Positions 30,596 through 41,296 are shown, counted from the stretch's first letter. The stretch is 64,000 nucleotides of DNA from Candidatus Altimarinota bacterium (GCA_014377305.1 JACMPW010000004.1:1-64000); one strand, 5' to 3'. Translations and numbers: made by a program. Notes: generated from the letters alone by a model not told the origin.

Positions 30596-32740
30596 CTATT
30601 CCTCATCGTCTTCCTCGAACTTCACTCCGCGTTCTGCTCGGATTTTTTCTGTGATATTGTTCGGAACCTGAGAATAGTGAGCAAACTCCATAGCATAGGT
30701 AGCTCGACCCTGAGACGATGAACGGAGATCTGTCGAGTAACCGAACATCTCAGAGAGAGGAACATGAGCTCGGATGATCTTCGCCATACCTCGCTCAGTC
30801 ATCTCGATGATCTGGCCTCGTTTTGAGTTGAGATTGCCGAGGACATCACCCATATACTCTTCTGGAGTATTGACCTCGACGAGCATGATCGGCTCGAGGA
30901 GAGCAGGCTTTGCCTTGCGAGCTGCCTGACGAAATGCCTTGATAGCTGCCATACGAAATGCGAGCTCGTTTGAGTCGACATCATGGTACGAACCGAATGT
31001 GAGAGTGGCCTTCACATCTACGATAGGATATCCAGCGATGATACCACGAGTATAGGCGGTCTTGAGACCCTTCTCGACTCCTGGGATGAACTCTCGAGGG
31101 ATGACACCACCGACTACCTTGTTGAGGAATACTGTCTCATCAGCGAGACCCTCTGGATCAGCGATACGCTGCTCTGGAGTGATCGGCTCGAATGTGATCA
31201 CTACATCACCGAATTGTCCTCGTCCACCTGATTGTTTCTTATGTGTCCCTCGCTCATCAGTCACTGTAGCAGTGATCGTCTCACGGTAGGCAACTTGAGG
31301 AGCACCGACATTGGCCTCGACCTTGAACTCACGTTTCATACGATCAACGAGGATCTCGAGGTGGAGCTCACCCATACCTGCCATGATCGTCTGTCCAGTC
31401 TCTGGATTCGATGATACACGGAACGATGGATCTTCTTCGGCGAGCTTATTGAGTGCCATACCCATCTTTTCCTGATCTGCTTTAGTTTTTGGCTCTACAG
31501 AGATCGAGATCACTGGCTCAGGGAATACCATACGCTCGAGGAGGATCGGACGGTTAATATCACAGAGGGTATCTCCGGTCTTCGTATCCTTGAGTCCGAT
31601 GATAGCTCCGATATTACCAGCTGGGATCTCATCGATCTCAGTTCGAGTATTGGCGTGCATCTGGAGGAGACGACCGATACGCTCCTTTTCTCCGGTGACA
31701 GAGTTGAGGACATATGATCCTGACTTCAGAGTACCTGCATAGACTCGGACAAATGTGATACGACCGACAAATGGATCAGTCATGATCTTGAACGCGATCG
31801 CACCAAGAGTCTCATTTGGATCCTGTTTGAGAGAGATCACTGTATCAATATCATCTGGATCAACACCGGTTGCCATACCACCCTTGACATCAAGAGGAGA
31901 TGGGAGGAGATCTACGACGGCGTCGAGGACGAGTTGTACACCCTTGTTCATGAGGGCAGATCCACACATGAGTGGATAGACCATATCGGATATGACACCC
32001 TTACGAAGACCCTGTATGATCTCTGCTTCTGTAAGTGTACCATTCTCGAAGAACTTGTTCATGAGATCATCATCTTGCTCTGCTGCCTTCTCGACGAGAG
32101 CGGCATGCCACTTGTCTGCATCAGCCTGATGTGATGCTGGGATCTCCATCTCTATCACCTTCTCACCCATCTTCCCATCAAAAGTATACGCCTTCATATT
32201 GATGAGATTGATGATACCAGAGAACTCATTCTCCTGACCGATAGGGAGTTGGATAGGGATGACTTTGTTTCCAGCGAGACGCTTGATGATAGACTCGTAT
32301 GTCATCATGAAGTTACCACCTGTCTTGTCCATCTTGTTCGCGAATGCGATACGAGGCACTCCGTATTTGTCAGCCTGTTTCCATACAGTCTCTGACTGAG
32401 GCTCGACACCCTGAGATGCGTCGAATACGGCAACCGCTCCATCGAGAACTCGCATAGAGCGCTCTACCTCGATCGTGAAGTCCACGTGACCTGGAGTATC
32501 AATCAGATTGAGTTGTACCCCATTCCATGTCGTTGTAGTAGCCGCCGAAGTAATAGTAATACCTCGCTCCTTCTCCTGCTCCATCCAGTCCATCGTCGCA
32601 CCACCATCATGTACCTCACCGATCTTGTGGGTGATACCAGTATAGAACAAGACACGCTCAGAAGTGGTAGTCTTGCCGGCATCGATGTGGGCACAGATAC
32701 CGAAGTTTCGGATATTTTTGAGATCCTTGGAAATCGCCAT
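30596..32740 (-). CDS. fusA: Elongation factor G
   Basis: 714 residues. G1 [20 protein letters not shown]2 [10 protein letters not shown]3 [10 protein letters not shown]4 NKMDKTGG, followed by domains II-V with the usual order. It translocates tRNA-mRNA on the ribosome. Despite a large number of glycines there is not a single TGA codon over 2.1 kb, unlike almost every other long gene here. Own promoter at 32782-32809. Confidence 0.98.
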   Translation of the reverse strand: MAISKDLKNIRNFGICAHIDAGKTTTSERVLFYTGITHKIGEVHDGGATMDWMEQEKERGITITSAATTTTWNGVQLNLIDTPGHVDFTIEVERSMRVLDGAVAVFDASQGVEPQSETVWKQADKYGVPRIAFANKMDKTGGNFMMTYESIIKRLAGNKVIPIQLPIGQENEFSGIINLINMKAYTFDGKMGEKVIEMEIPASHQADADKWHAALVEKAAEQDDDLMNKFFENGTLTEAEIIQGLRKGVISDMVYPLMCGSALMNKGVQLVLDAVVDLLPSPLDVKGGMATGVDPDDIDTVISLKQDPNETLGAIAFKIMTDPFVGRITFVRVYAGTLKSGSYVLNSVTGEKERIGRLLQMHANTRTEIDEIPAGNIGAIIGLKDTKTGDTLCDINRPILLERMVFPEPVISISVEPKTKADQEKMGMALNKLAEEDPSFRVSSNPETGQTIMAGMGELHLEILVDRMKREFKVEANVGAPQVAYRETITATVTDERGTHKKQSGGRGQFGDVVITFEPITPEQRIADPEGLADETVFLNKVVGGVIPREFIPGVEKGLKTAYTRGIIAGYPIVDVKATLTFGSYHDVDSNELAFRMAAIKAFRQAARKAKPALLEPIMLVEVNTPEEYMGDVLGNLNSKRGQIIEMTERGMAKIIRAHVPLSEMFGYSTDLRSSSQGRATYAMEFAHYSQVPNNITEKIRAERGVKFEEDDEE

Positions 32741-32781
32741 AAAATGTAAAATAAAGAAATAATACTACTGAAATCGTGGAG

Positions 32782-32809
32782 ATAATATGGAAAAGGGGTC
32801 AAATGTCAA
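32782..32809 (-). promoter_or_regulatory. Promoter of fusA
   Basis: Minus strand TTGACA (32804-32809, at the edge of a long palindrome), 16-bp spacer, TATTAT. Confidence 0.65.
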
Positions 32810-32844
32810 AAAGAGTTTTCATATATGAAAACTCTTTTTGACAT
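32803..32844. repeat. Perfect 42-bp palindrome upstream of fusA
   Basis: ATGTCAAAAAGAGTTTTCAT followed by its exact mirror, with A5/T5 tracts. It can serve as terminator for the gene at 32860-33675, and its end supplies the fusA -35 box. Confidence 0.8.
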
Positions 32845-32859
32845 AATATACTTTTAATA

Positions 32860-33675
32860 CTATTTCCTAACAATCTCCAATGATCAGCCAGTATCTACCC
32901 AATTATACAAATGAGTTACCAACATATTATAATCTTTTTCTGAGAGTTGTGATTGATAATTCTGAAGGAGTAAATCTCGTACTTCAGAAAGTTCTCATGC
33001 AGAAAATGATGTTTTACCGGTTTTCTGGTAACAATATACAGCAATGGACTTGATAGAATCAAGATTCACCTTATAGGATTGTCCTCCATTTTCATGAAAA
33101 TGGATATATTCTATATCAGAGATGTCAATTTTAGAAAACTTATCCTTAAGAGAGGATGAAATGGAAGTATTATTAGTAATATAGTTATTATATGGATTGC
33201 TTGATATACTTTTTTGCATTTTCTGTTCATGAAAATGCATCTTAAAAATCCAAATAATAGTACAAACTAATACAATAAAGAATAAGAAAAGTAATATACC
33301 TGATGTATCCAAAATTAGAAGTGAGATACCTACGAGGTACAAGAAAAATGACCAACAAGGTAAGGCTAGAATATATTTAACATATAAGTTATTTACCATA
33401 CTAGGCAATGTGATAATAAGGGGTAGTATGAACAGTGGTGCAAAATAAAAAAGCATACCAAATATAATTGCATATACTACAAAGTTTGATTGTGCGCATC
33501 ATAGTTCTCCATGCTGTAGGCTTGATCATCCAACAGATATACTTGGACATGAGGAAAAAAATCAAGATGCAATCCATATATATAATATAAGCGGTATGCC
33601 TATACTACATATAGTATGCATAAAGAGGTAAGTCTTATATAATATAGATTTTGATTGATACCATTCCTTAAACAT
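32860..33675 (-). CDS. Multi-pass membrane protein with a cytoplasmic tail, 271 aa
   Basis: Family not recognised. A short N-tail, then about five hydrophobic helices (e.g. HTICSIGIPLILYIWIASG and ILLFLFFIVLVCTIIWIF) with a Cys-containing loop (FFSSCPSISVGGSSLQHGEL) that may face outside. The last 130 residues are soluble, with KFSKIDISDIEYIHFHENGG and a helical C-terminus. AT-rich with unusual codon use compared with neighbours. Ends at the 42-bp palindrome. Confidence 0.55.
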
Positions 33676-33746
33676 AAGAGTTATTATTTAAACTAAAAAA
33701 TCTACTTTTTGTAGTGTACTATACTTTATCAATTTAATCAAGAAAT

Positions 33747-33774
33747 TTGCTTTCTGTTCTCTTTTTTCTATAAT
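33747..33774 (+). promoter_or_regulatory. Promoter of the tRNA-Leu pair
   Basis: TTGCTT, 16-bp spacer, perfect TATAAT. Confidence 0.7.
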
Positions 33775-33790
33775 CGGCTCATCCCGAATA

Positions 33791-33831
33791 GGGTGGTGGA
33801 ATGGTAGATGCTCGGGTGGTGGAATGGTAGA
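33791..33831 (+). repeat. 23-bp tandem repeat at the 5' end of tRNA-Leu
   Basis: GGGTGGTGGAATGGTAGA occurs at 33791-33808 and again at 33814-33831 inside the tRNA; the repeat unit is 23 bases. Confidence 0.85.
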
Positions 33832-33894
33832 CACGTACGTTTCAGATGCGTATGCCCTATGGGTGTGTGGGTTCAAGTCCCATCTCGAGCACCA
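33810..33894 (+). tRNA. tRNA-Leu (anticodon CAG)
   Basis: Acceptor GCTCGGG pairs with CTCGAGC (one G-U), anticodon loop TTCAGAT, long class II variable arm, T arm TGGG-TTCAAGT-CCCA, encoded CCA. Confidence 0.92.
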
Positions 33895-33939
33895 ATTCAG
33901 TAATTTCAAGATGAAAAGTTGATAGATCCAGACATATTT

Positions 33940-34023
33940 GCCCAGGTGATGGAATGGTAGACATGACGGTCTTAGAAGCCGTTGCCGCGAGGTGTAGGAG
34001 TTCAAGTCTCCTCCTGGGCACCA
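33940..34023 (+). tRNA. tRNA-Leu (anticodon UAG)
   Basis: Acceptor GCCCAGG/CCTGGGC, anticodon stem ACGGT/GCCGT with loop CTTAGAA, class II variable arm, T arm GGAG-TTCAAGT-CTCC, encoded CCA. Forms a pair with the CAG isoacceptor. Confidence 0.93.
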
Positions 34024-34094
34024 GTAAAATATTAAGAGCTTTATTCGCAAGGATAAGGCTTTTCTTTTGTACAAAAATCCCTACAATATCTCTC

Positions 34095-35303
34095 ATGCAA
34101 TCCCTTTTCTCTTCATCCATCACGCCTCTCGCATCAGTCCTCAGGCCTGAGCAAATCGACGATCTCGTAGGGCAATGACATTTGATCGGCGAATGAAGAG
34201 CAATCCGCAAGTTCATCGAGGCAGGCAGACTCCCATCGATCCTCCTCTGGTGACCTCCAGGATGTGGCAAGACCTCACTCGCTCGTGTCATCGCGAACTC
34301 GCTAGATGCTGAGTTTTTTCATCTGTCTGGTGTACTCTCGAAGAAGGAAGATGTCGTGAAAATCATTGCCCGAGCCCAGAAAAACTACGAAGATGGGAGA
34401 CAGACAATACTATTTCTCGATGAGATACATAGGTGGTCGAAGTCACAACAAGATGTCCTCCTCCCATGGGTAGAAAAAGGAATCATCACGCTCATCGGAG
34501 CCACCACCGAAAATCCCAGCTTCACTGTGATCAACGCTCTCCTCTCTCGATGCCGCACCTATATCCTGGAGCCAATCACACCGACAGAAGTAGTCGAATT
34601 CATCGATAAAAATATGAGTCGAATCCACGAGAGGTATCCAAAAATTGAGTTCTCAAAGAATATACTAGATCTCATTGCTAATCTCTGAAATGGCGATCTC
34701 CGCAATGCACTGGGTCTCCTCGAAACAGCTTGCATATTGCAATGAGAATGAGTTCTCACACGTGAGACAATCCTCGAGGCTGGGAGCAAGTCACTCAACT
34801 ATGACCAGGATGGTGAGGAGCACTACAATCTGATATCAGCCATGCACAAGTCACTCCGAGACTCTGATGGTGATGCTGCGATCTACTGGATAGGTCGTAT
34901 GCTCGCAGGTGGTGAGGATCCGAGATACATCATGCGTCGTATGATGAACTTTGCCTCTGAAGACATCTATGATCCTCAGGCAATCATGCTGACCAATACC
35001 GTCTACGATATCTGCGAGAAGATGGGCATGCCCGAGTGTGAGCTCCCGATACTGAACGCTGCGTACTATCTTGCTACTGCACCCAAAGATAACTCGATCT
35101 ATAGGGCGATGCAGATGATGCACTCCGATATCCACGAATATGGCAATCTCTGAGTTCCCCTCCATCTCCGCAACGCCCCAACAGCACTCATGAAAGAGGC
35201 TGGATACGGGAAATGATACGAATATACCCATGATCTCGCAAACAAAAAAAGTACCCAAGAGCACTTTCCGGAAGAGTTACGCGGGAGGAAGTATAGAAAG
35301 TAA
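34095..35303 (+). CDS. rarA: Replication-associated recombination ATPase RarA/MgsA
   Basis: 402 residues, clamp-loader-like AAA+ ATPase. LRPEQIDDLVGQGHLIGEGR, Walker A WGPPGCGKTSLARVIA (first Gly from TGA), Walker B ILFLDEIHRWSKSQQDVLL, sensor 1 IGATTENPSFTVINALLSRC with Arg finger. The tetramerisation/lid part has LRDSDGDAAIYWIGRMLAGG and RRMMNFASEDIYDPQAI. Acts at stalled forks. The B motif carries RWSKSQQD where most RarA have RFNKAQQD. Confidence 0.95.
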
Positions 35304-35319
35304 GGTTCTTCTAGCTAAT

Positions 35320-35694
35320 TTAAGTATTTTCTACTTCCTGAGGAACAACATTGAAATCCACCCAAGAAATACCAGGATATGAATTATTATGATATATGTG
35401 TATTGGACTACCTATAATGAAATTATTTTCATGTATGCGATCACTCGTATATAGCACGCCTGTTTGATTGTCTTTACAGACATAATCATATCACCCACCT
35501 TTTCATGTGAAAGTCTTCATCTCTATAATTACTCAAACTGTATAACTTTGCATAGATTGCATCTTTTCTATTGCCTCTTTCCTTTTTCTACTCTTCATAT
35601 AAGTATATATACCTGTGATTATAGCAATAGGTGGCAAGAACATTGCTAGTATCATCCATACTATATCCGTTAGTACAAATGAATTTGATAGCAT
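35320..35694 (-). CDS. Single-pass membrane protein, 124 aa
   Basis: Family not recognised. One N-terminal membrane helix (DIVWMILAMFLPPIAIITGI) followed by a basic stretch (YMKSRKRKEAIEKMQSMQ) and a soluble beta-rich domain (GYDYVCKDNQTGVLYTSDRI ... HIYHNNSYPGISWVDFN) that could be a small OB- or SH3-like fold. Two or three TGA codons. Convergent with rarA. Confidence 0.6.
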
Positions 35695-35782
35695 TTCTTG
35701 ATTTACCAAAATATACTTTTTATCACCAATTTTATTACACGGATTGCCGTGCCTACATTTTCACATATTATTACTTGTAACG

Positions 35783-36064
35783 ATGTATTTATTTCATTCA
35801 TACAAAAATTCTATGCTGGGGCTATCTAAATACGATACTATTTGTCATAATTCAATTGATGTTTTAGTAAGAGATACATTATATAAATTTGTGAATGTTT
35901 TACTTCAGCCTGCCAAATTCCAAAGTGTAATTCCACTAAATCAAAACATTATTATTAATATAATATGTATTATTCCCTTATCTTTCGGTATATATTTCAT
36001 AAGTTATGAATTACTGATAAAAATCAACCATACAATAACATATCTACACAGGAAATGCAAATAG
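35783..36064 (+). CDS. Possible small membrane protein, 93 aa
   Basis: Starts MYLFHSYKNSMLGLSKYDTI and has one strong hydrophobic segment near the end (IIINIICIIPLSFGIYFISY). AT-rich, no TGA, no recognised family and no clear promoter. The open frame continues upstream without an ATG and partly opposes the gene at 35320-35694, so it may be chance. Confidence 0.3.
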   Translation: MYLFHSYKNSMLGLSKYDTICHNSIDVLVRDTLYKFVNVLLQPAKFQSVIPLNQNIIINIICIIPLSFGIYFISYELLIKINHTITYLHRKCK

Positions 36065-36087
36065 CCTAATTTATGAAACCAAAATAC

Positions 36088-36114
36088 TTGCTTTTTTCTA
36101 CTTTCCTCTATAAT
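36088..36114 (+). promoter_or_regulatory. Promoter of nusA
   Basis: TTGCTT, 15-bp spacer, perfect TATAAT; identical in design to the tRNA-Cys promoter. Confidence 0.7.
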
Positions 36115-36131
36115 GACTCCAAGTGAAATAG

Positions 36132-36160
36132 GACCTGCCAAATTGGCGAGTCTTTTTTTT
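36132..36160 (+). promoter_or_regulatory. Hairpin plus T8 in the nusA leader (putative attenuator)
   Basis: GACCTGCCAA/TTGGCGAGTC hairpin with two mismatches followed by eight T, only about 12 bases after the expected transcription start and 64 bases before the nusA ATG. Confidence 0.5.
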
Positions 36161-36224
36161 GACCCAATGTTCCCTTGTTCCATAACTTATAATTCTTCAT
36201 TCATAATTTATAACTATTTTCCCT

Positions 36225-37319
36225 ATGTTCGATATCGCAAAAATCAAGGCTGCTATAGAGCAGATCGCCGCAGAGAAAAAAATCGGTAAAGAAAAACTCG
36301 TCGAGATCATCGAATCAGCGATCAAGACTGCCTACAAGCGTGACTACGCGAGCAAGGATACCAATGTGAATGTCAAACTCGATATGGTCACGGGCAAGCT
36401 CGATGTCTCAGTCGAGAAGACGATCGTCGAGACGGTCGAGGATGAAGATATCGAGATCAGCTATGAGGATGTTGGTGGAGAAGAGTCAGGATTTGTCATC
36501 GGTGACACCGTCGAGATCGATGTGAGTGAAGAGTTCATGAATAGTGAAGGATTCGGTCGTATTGCCTCTCAGGCAGCCAAGCAGGTCATCGTACAGAAGA
36601 TCGGCGAGACGGAGAAAGAAAAACTCTATCATCTATTCAAAGATAAGGTCGATACGATCGTAAATATGCGAGTAGAGCTTGTCGAGAAGAATCGGGTAGT
36701 ATTTGATTACAATGGTCATCAAGTAGTCCTCCCTCGGAGCGAGCAGAACTCATCAGACAAGTATATCCCAGGTCAGCGTATGAATCTCTATATCCGTGGA
36801 TGCGAGATCGATCCCGTGACATGACCTCGCGTGATCCTCTCTCGCAAGGACAAGGAGCTCGTTGTGAAGCTCTTCGAAATGTCTACTCCAGAACTCGAAG
36901 AGGGTGTTGTCGAGATCGTATCTATTGCTCGTATGCCAGGAGTGAAGACCAAGATCATCGTCGCCTCTGATGACGAAGATGTAGATCCAGCAGGATGTCT
37001 CATCGGACCAAAAGGAATGCGAGTCCGTACTATCGTGGATGAGCTCTTCGGTGAGAAGATCGATATCCTCAACTATACCACCAATCAGAAAGAGATGGTA
37101 CGTCGAGCTCTCGTTCCTGGTATCGTCGAGGATATCGAGATCGACGAGGAGACAACGACTATTCGAGCAACGGTAAAAGATGAGGAAAAGGCCAAAGTCC
37201 TTGGTCGAGGAGGAACTAACATCAATATAGCAGGCGATCTCCTCGGATATCGTATCTCTCTCACAACCCTTCCTCCATCTGACATAGTAGCAGCGGTTAA
37301 CGAAACTATAGAATCATAA
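36225..37319 (+). CDS. nusA: Transcription termination/antitermination factor NusA
   Basis: 364 residues. N-terminal RNAP-binding domain (EKLVEIIESAIKTAYKRDYA), S1 domain, then GPRVILSRKDKELVVKLFEM (Gly from TGA), ELEEGVVEIVSIARMPGVKT, and two KH domains with GPKGMRVRTIVDELFGEKID and LGRGGTNINIAGDLLGYRI. No C-terminal acidic repeats, as in many non-proteobacteria. Preceded by a leader hairpin that may allow autoregulation. Confidence 0.96.
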
Positions 37320-37334
37320 ATACAAACTCCCTAC

Positions 37335-37373
37335 AAAAAATTCCATTTCGATATATCGAAATGGAATTTTTTG
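37335..37373. terminator. Bidirectional terminator between nusA and the CNNM gene
   Basis: Perfect AAAAATTCCATTTCGAT/ATCGAAATGGAATTTTTT hairpin with a two-base loop. Confidence 0.9.
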
Positions 37374-37378
37374 ATCCC

Positions 37379-38671
37379 TTACTTACGTCGACACTCGACA
37401 CGCTCTATCACATTATCATCAACTGCGAGTACTTGGAGTATGAGTCGAGTAGTATCTCAGAAAGATACAATATCTCCAATATTCGGGAATCACTCTTCTT
37501 CAGCCATGAGCACGTATGAGAGTGTCTCACTCATATATTCTTCTGGGAGATCGATCATATCTGGGGTCATATCATATTCTTCGAGGATGTCATCGATGAG
37601 TACAGAGCCAATAGCCTCGATAGATCCATCTTTTCATTTTTTCATATATATCTCTTCTCGATCTTTCTCATCTTTGATATCTCAGAATACCTCCTCGAGT
37701 ACATCCTCCATTGTCACTACTCCGGCTGTCCCACCGTGTTCGTCGAGTACGAGTGCGATATGTCGTCTCGAGCGTTGGAACTTTTCGAAAAGATCATCGA
37801 GTGCTTGAGTCAGAGATACTTTCATGATTTTCTCGAGATCAAGTGATGAGAGATGAGCTGATCCGTGTCACTCACGCTGGAGATGAAATGCTTCTCGAAA
37901 TGTCATAACAGAATCAACATCATCAGTACTATCACCACAGACGGGAAGACGAGAGTGTGATGACTTCATCATAAAATCACATACTTCATCAACCGTCATA
38001 TCGAGAGAGAGGAATTCTACATTTACCCTGGGAGTCATCACAGAATCAGCAGTCATATCTGAGAGATTCAGGAGATTTTTGATCTGGCGTTTTTCGTCTT
38101 CCTCAACTGCACCACCCGCATGGGACATATCTATGAATGCATCGAGTTCTTCTTCACTGACTGTAGATCCATGCATATCTAGCTTACCTCCTGTAATCCA
38201 TCCGAGAACCTTGACGAATTGTTCTACAATCCATGTCAGAGGCAACAATATCCATACTATCATCTGATACACAGGAGCAGCCATGAGTGCAATTTGATCA
38301 TTAAATCTTACCCCGAGTACTTTTGAGGTGATCTCTCAGAAGAGAAGGACAACCATAAATGAAACAATATACACAAATAAGGAAGTTGCCTCAGGAGACC
38401 CTCCGAAAATCATTATCATTTCAGGTGTAATATACTTTTCAGCAATAATCATTGGTGCACTCGTCACAAAAAGTGTAGCAATAAGATTGGTAATCAGAAG
38501 TCTCTCATTTTTCTTTTTGAGTTTAGCAAGGGTACGTGCACCCCAACGCTTTTGTCGAATAAATCATTCGAGCTTGTGTCCGCCGACTGACATGAGTGGG
38601 ATCTCTGTACCTGCAAAGAATGCAAGAGCAAAAACAAAAATTATAAACAAAAATATGGGAAAAGGATCCAA
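37379..38671 (-). CDS. CNNM/CorC-HlyC family transporter-like membrane protein
   Basis: 430 residues: DUF21 membrane domain (FFAGTEIPLMSVGGHKLEGF, KKKNERLLITNLIATLFVTS), two CBS domains (SDMTADSVMTPRVNVEFLSL; RRHIALVLDEHGGTAGVVTM) and a CorC/HlyC C-terminal domain (ILQVLAVDDNVIERVECRRK). Relatives export Mg2+ or are linked to metal and haemolysin phenotypes. The start appears to be TTG at 38671 because no ATG precedes the first helix after a TAG. Note the usual MSLS of 'EmAlmS' is E-I-P-L-M-S. Confidence 0.9.
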
Positions 38672-38824
38672 GATATAGGAAAATAGGAATAAAATATGGT
38701 AGCAAAACTACTAATTGCTCCGTATTATATAGATATTCTCTGAAAAGCAAATGCGTCCAATTCTCTAGTTGCGATTTTAGCTTTCTCGAATATACTCACC
38801 GTAACTATCACTAATGATATACTT

Positions 38825-39250
38825 ATGGAAAAATCTATCCAGGAAGAGCAACAGATCAAGAAAATGTCCACAAAAAAAGCAACTTTGATCAAGAAAATGC
38901 CAAAAAAACAGCAAGAAGAAGTCGAATGACTCATCGATGCCATCGGAGCTGTCGGTCTCGAGGAGTTCATCGAGTATATCAGATCTCCCTGGAAGATGCT
39001 CTGGCCCAATTTCATCGCCGGAGTTGCTAGAGGATTCGGGGCGTTGGTCTGAGCAACGATAGTCATTGGTCTCGTCGGATGGTCACTCGCCATCATCATC
39101 GACCTCCCTCTCATCGGACAACGACTCGAGCCATATGTCACACATATACAGACTGAATTCAAAAAATATACCGAGGCTACCAACTACAATCCAAAATTTG
39201 ATAGCATGGAGCGTATACTGATTGAGATACGAAACAATACAAAGAAATAA
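38825..39250 (+). CDS. DUF5665-like membrane protein, 141 aa
   Basis: A basic N-tail (KKATLIKKMPKKQQEEVEGL), amphipathic helix, then EEFIEYIRSPWKMLWPNFIA with GVARGFGALVGATIVIGLVG and a second hydrophobic segment. The 'YlrsPwkilw.NfiaGiarG.G...G' block is the DUF5665 signature, found widely in Firmicutes and CPR with no known function. Two TGA codons. Strong terminator follows. Confidence 0.78.
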
Positions 39251-39284
39251 AAAACCCCTCTGAATGATTCAGAGGGGTTTTTTA
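39250..39284 (+). terminator. Strong terminator
   Basis: AAAAACCCCTCTGAAT/ATTCAGAGGGGTTTTTT hairpin directly after the DUF5665-like gene. Confidence 0.9.
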
Positions 39285-39326
39285 TTTCTAGTACAGAGAT
39301 ATGTACTACTCTCAAACAAGAAGTTG

Positions 39327-40511
39327 CTACTTTTTGTTATTCACATACCACTGCTGAGCAATCACAAACAGTGTCCCGATGAACCAATATAGTGCGATAC
39401 CAAGTGGGAAAAAATATGACGATACCGCGAGCATAACAGGGAGCATATAGAGCATCATCTTCTGCATCATCTCAGGATCGAGGATTGCTTCTGGAGAGGT
39501 CGGATCAACTTCTTTTTTAGGTTCTTGCGTCTCTTTTTTCGTTTTTATAGTATAGTGGAATGACATATACGCCTGGACCCACTGCGTTCATCCGAGTATC
39601 AGACCAAATATGATTGCCGTAATGCCTCAAATCTGAGACAGATTGAGTCCAAAAAAAGTTGTAACAATATTCGATGGTTGGAATGACTCGAAAATAGGGT
39701 AGAGATGATATAAATTGGATGGGTCAGTGATACCAGATATAACCCAATAGAGACCAATAAGAATCGGCATCTGAATAAGGAGTGGGAGACAGGATCCCAT
39801 TGGATTGACTCACTCCGTCTTGTAGAGCTCCATCATCTTTTGTCCGAGTACAGCCTGATCAGTCTTGAATTCTTTTTGGATGGCTTTTATTTTTGGTTGG
39901 ATTTTCTGGAGTTTTTTCTGACTCTCGAGCATATGCTGTTGTGGTACGAGGAGAATGAGACGAATGATGAGCGTGATAATGATTATAGCCCAGCCAAGAG
40001 AGTGTCCAGGTACCCAAGTAAGGAGTGCGATGAACAGATTGTAGATAGGCTCATACACGAGAGTAGATGCCACAGATCGAAATGAACCAGGTAGAGCTAG
40101 AGAAAATGCAATACTGCGATCTCACAGGGGAGTTTTGATCGTCACTACATATTTACCAGGTTGTGTCGCAAATACTCGATACAATGGAGCAAATAGGATG
40201 AGGTGTATCTGAGATGGGGCAACAATAATAGGGGCACAAAATCAAATCGCTGTCTCTCGGATTCCAGTAACTAACTTGGAATCGAGTGATAGAGTGATAT
40301 CATCACATGGATTTACTGTGATAGCACCAGTTGTGGTATTATGAATAGTAATCTTGGGAATGTTGGGCACTATGATGTTCTCAGATTCTACTGATATGTA
40401 GACATCAGGGAGTATAGGAGGAGTGACTTGTTTTGGGAAAAACCAATACTGTACGAGGAGCGATACAAGAAATGCTATGGCAAAGAGATTGAGAATACGG
40501 AGTTTGTCCAT
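39327..40511 (-). CDS. yidC: Membrane protein insertase YidC/Oxa1
   Basis: 394 residues with N-terminal anchor (LNLFAIAFLVSLLVQYWFFP), a periplasmic region and the Oxa1 core: GHSLGWAIIIITLIIRLILL with the conserved Arg in the first core helix, KKLQKIQPKIKAIQKEFKTD, GSCLPLLIQMPILIGLYWVI, and PVMLAVSSYFFPLGIALYWF. Inserts membrane proteins with or without SecYEG. About six TGA codons. Third gene of rpmH-rnpA-yidC, 27 bases after rnpA. Confidence 0.93.
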
Positions 40512-40538
40512 GTGATAGAGGGAAATGAGTGAATAAGA

Positions 40539-40904
40539 TTATTTTTTTATTTTCGAATTGTATTCTTCCTGTATCTTGCGGTACAAGAATTGTATATTTT
40601 TTTCGAATTCTATAATATGTTCGTTATTTTTGTAGTCGAGTATGGTTCCTTTTTTTGGGACGAGTACTACATCAAAGGAGAGATTATTGAGGGGGAAGAG
40701 AGATATATCATAGAACTTGCGTCTCCAGTAATTACGATTCACACTTCCCTTTGTACACTTGGATGATAATAAGATTGCACATCTACCATGTGCAATCTTA
40801 TTTTGCATAGTATTAGCGATCCAAACATACGAAAAGAAAGGTTTTTTTCGATTCAAAACCTTTCTGAGTTCATTTTCTGTAAGACGATATTCTTTGGAGA
40901 TCAT
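40539..40904 (-). CDS. rnpA: Ribonuclease P protein component
   Basis: 121 residues. EYRLTENELRKVLNRKKPFF, then a GRCAILLSSKCTKGSVNRNY stretch that matches the conserved 'vSKKvgkAVvRNriKRrlRE' RNR motif (here SVNRNYWRRKFYD). Binds RNase P RNA for tRNA 5' processing. The ATG at 40904 is used; three codons upstream there is an in-frame TTG. Located as usual between rpmH and yidC. No TGA. Confidence 0.88.
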   Translation of the reverse strand: MISKEYRLTENELRKVLNRKKPFFSYVWIANTMQNKIAHGRCAILLSSKCTKGSVNRNYWRRKFYDISLFPLNNLSFDVVLVPKKGTILDYKNNEHIIEFEKNIQFLYRKIQEEYNSKIKK

Positions 40905-40964
40905 ATTTTGCAATAGCTAATGCGGATGCAGTTATACTCTACCCAGAGGACAGTATTAGAATGA

Positions 40965-41222
40965 TTATTTTGCTGTCTTGTTTGATCCACGAAATCTCTC
41001 TGTGAGTCCAGGAACAGTGACAATACGAGCAGTACCACCAGCTACATTATGGTGTTTACTTTTACCTCGGATATTTTTGTATCGATTGAGATAGCTCACG
41101 GTGAGTACATGTCGACCCTTGCGGCGACGTGCACGGAGTACCTTTTGTCCATCTACTGTGTTCTTGCGAGCGAGGAATCCGTGTACACGGAGTCGTTTTC
41201 TCTTCTTGAGTTTTCCTATCAT
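40965..41222 (-). CDS. rpmH: Ribosomal protein bL34 with a C-terminal extension
   Basis: 85 residues, about 40 more than usual. The first 43 are a normal bL34 ([34 protein letters not shown]). The extra tail ([20 protein letters not shown] ... [10 protein letters not shown]) is basic and Gly/Asn rich, suitable for contacting rRNA. No TGA. First gene after a strong promoter. Confidence 0.92.
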   Translation of the reverse strand: MIGKLKKRKRLRVHGFLARKNTVDGQKVLRARRRKGRHVLTVSYLNRYKNIRGKSKHHNVAGGTARIVTVPGLTERFRGSNKTAK

Positions 41223-41254
41223 ATGATATTATTTTTTATGAAAAAAGCTCCGGG

Positions 41255-41282
41255 ATTGTATAGAAAACTGTCTGCTTGTCAA
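41255..41282 (-). promoter_or_regulatory. Promoter of rpmH-rnpA-yidC
   Basis: Minus strand TTGACA, 16-bp spacer, TACAAT, 33 bases before the rpmH ATG and 14 bases after the preceding pilin stop codon. Confidence 0.75.
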
Positions 41283-41296
41283 CCGATTTTTATAAT

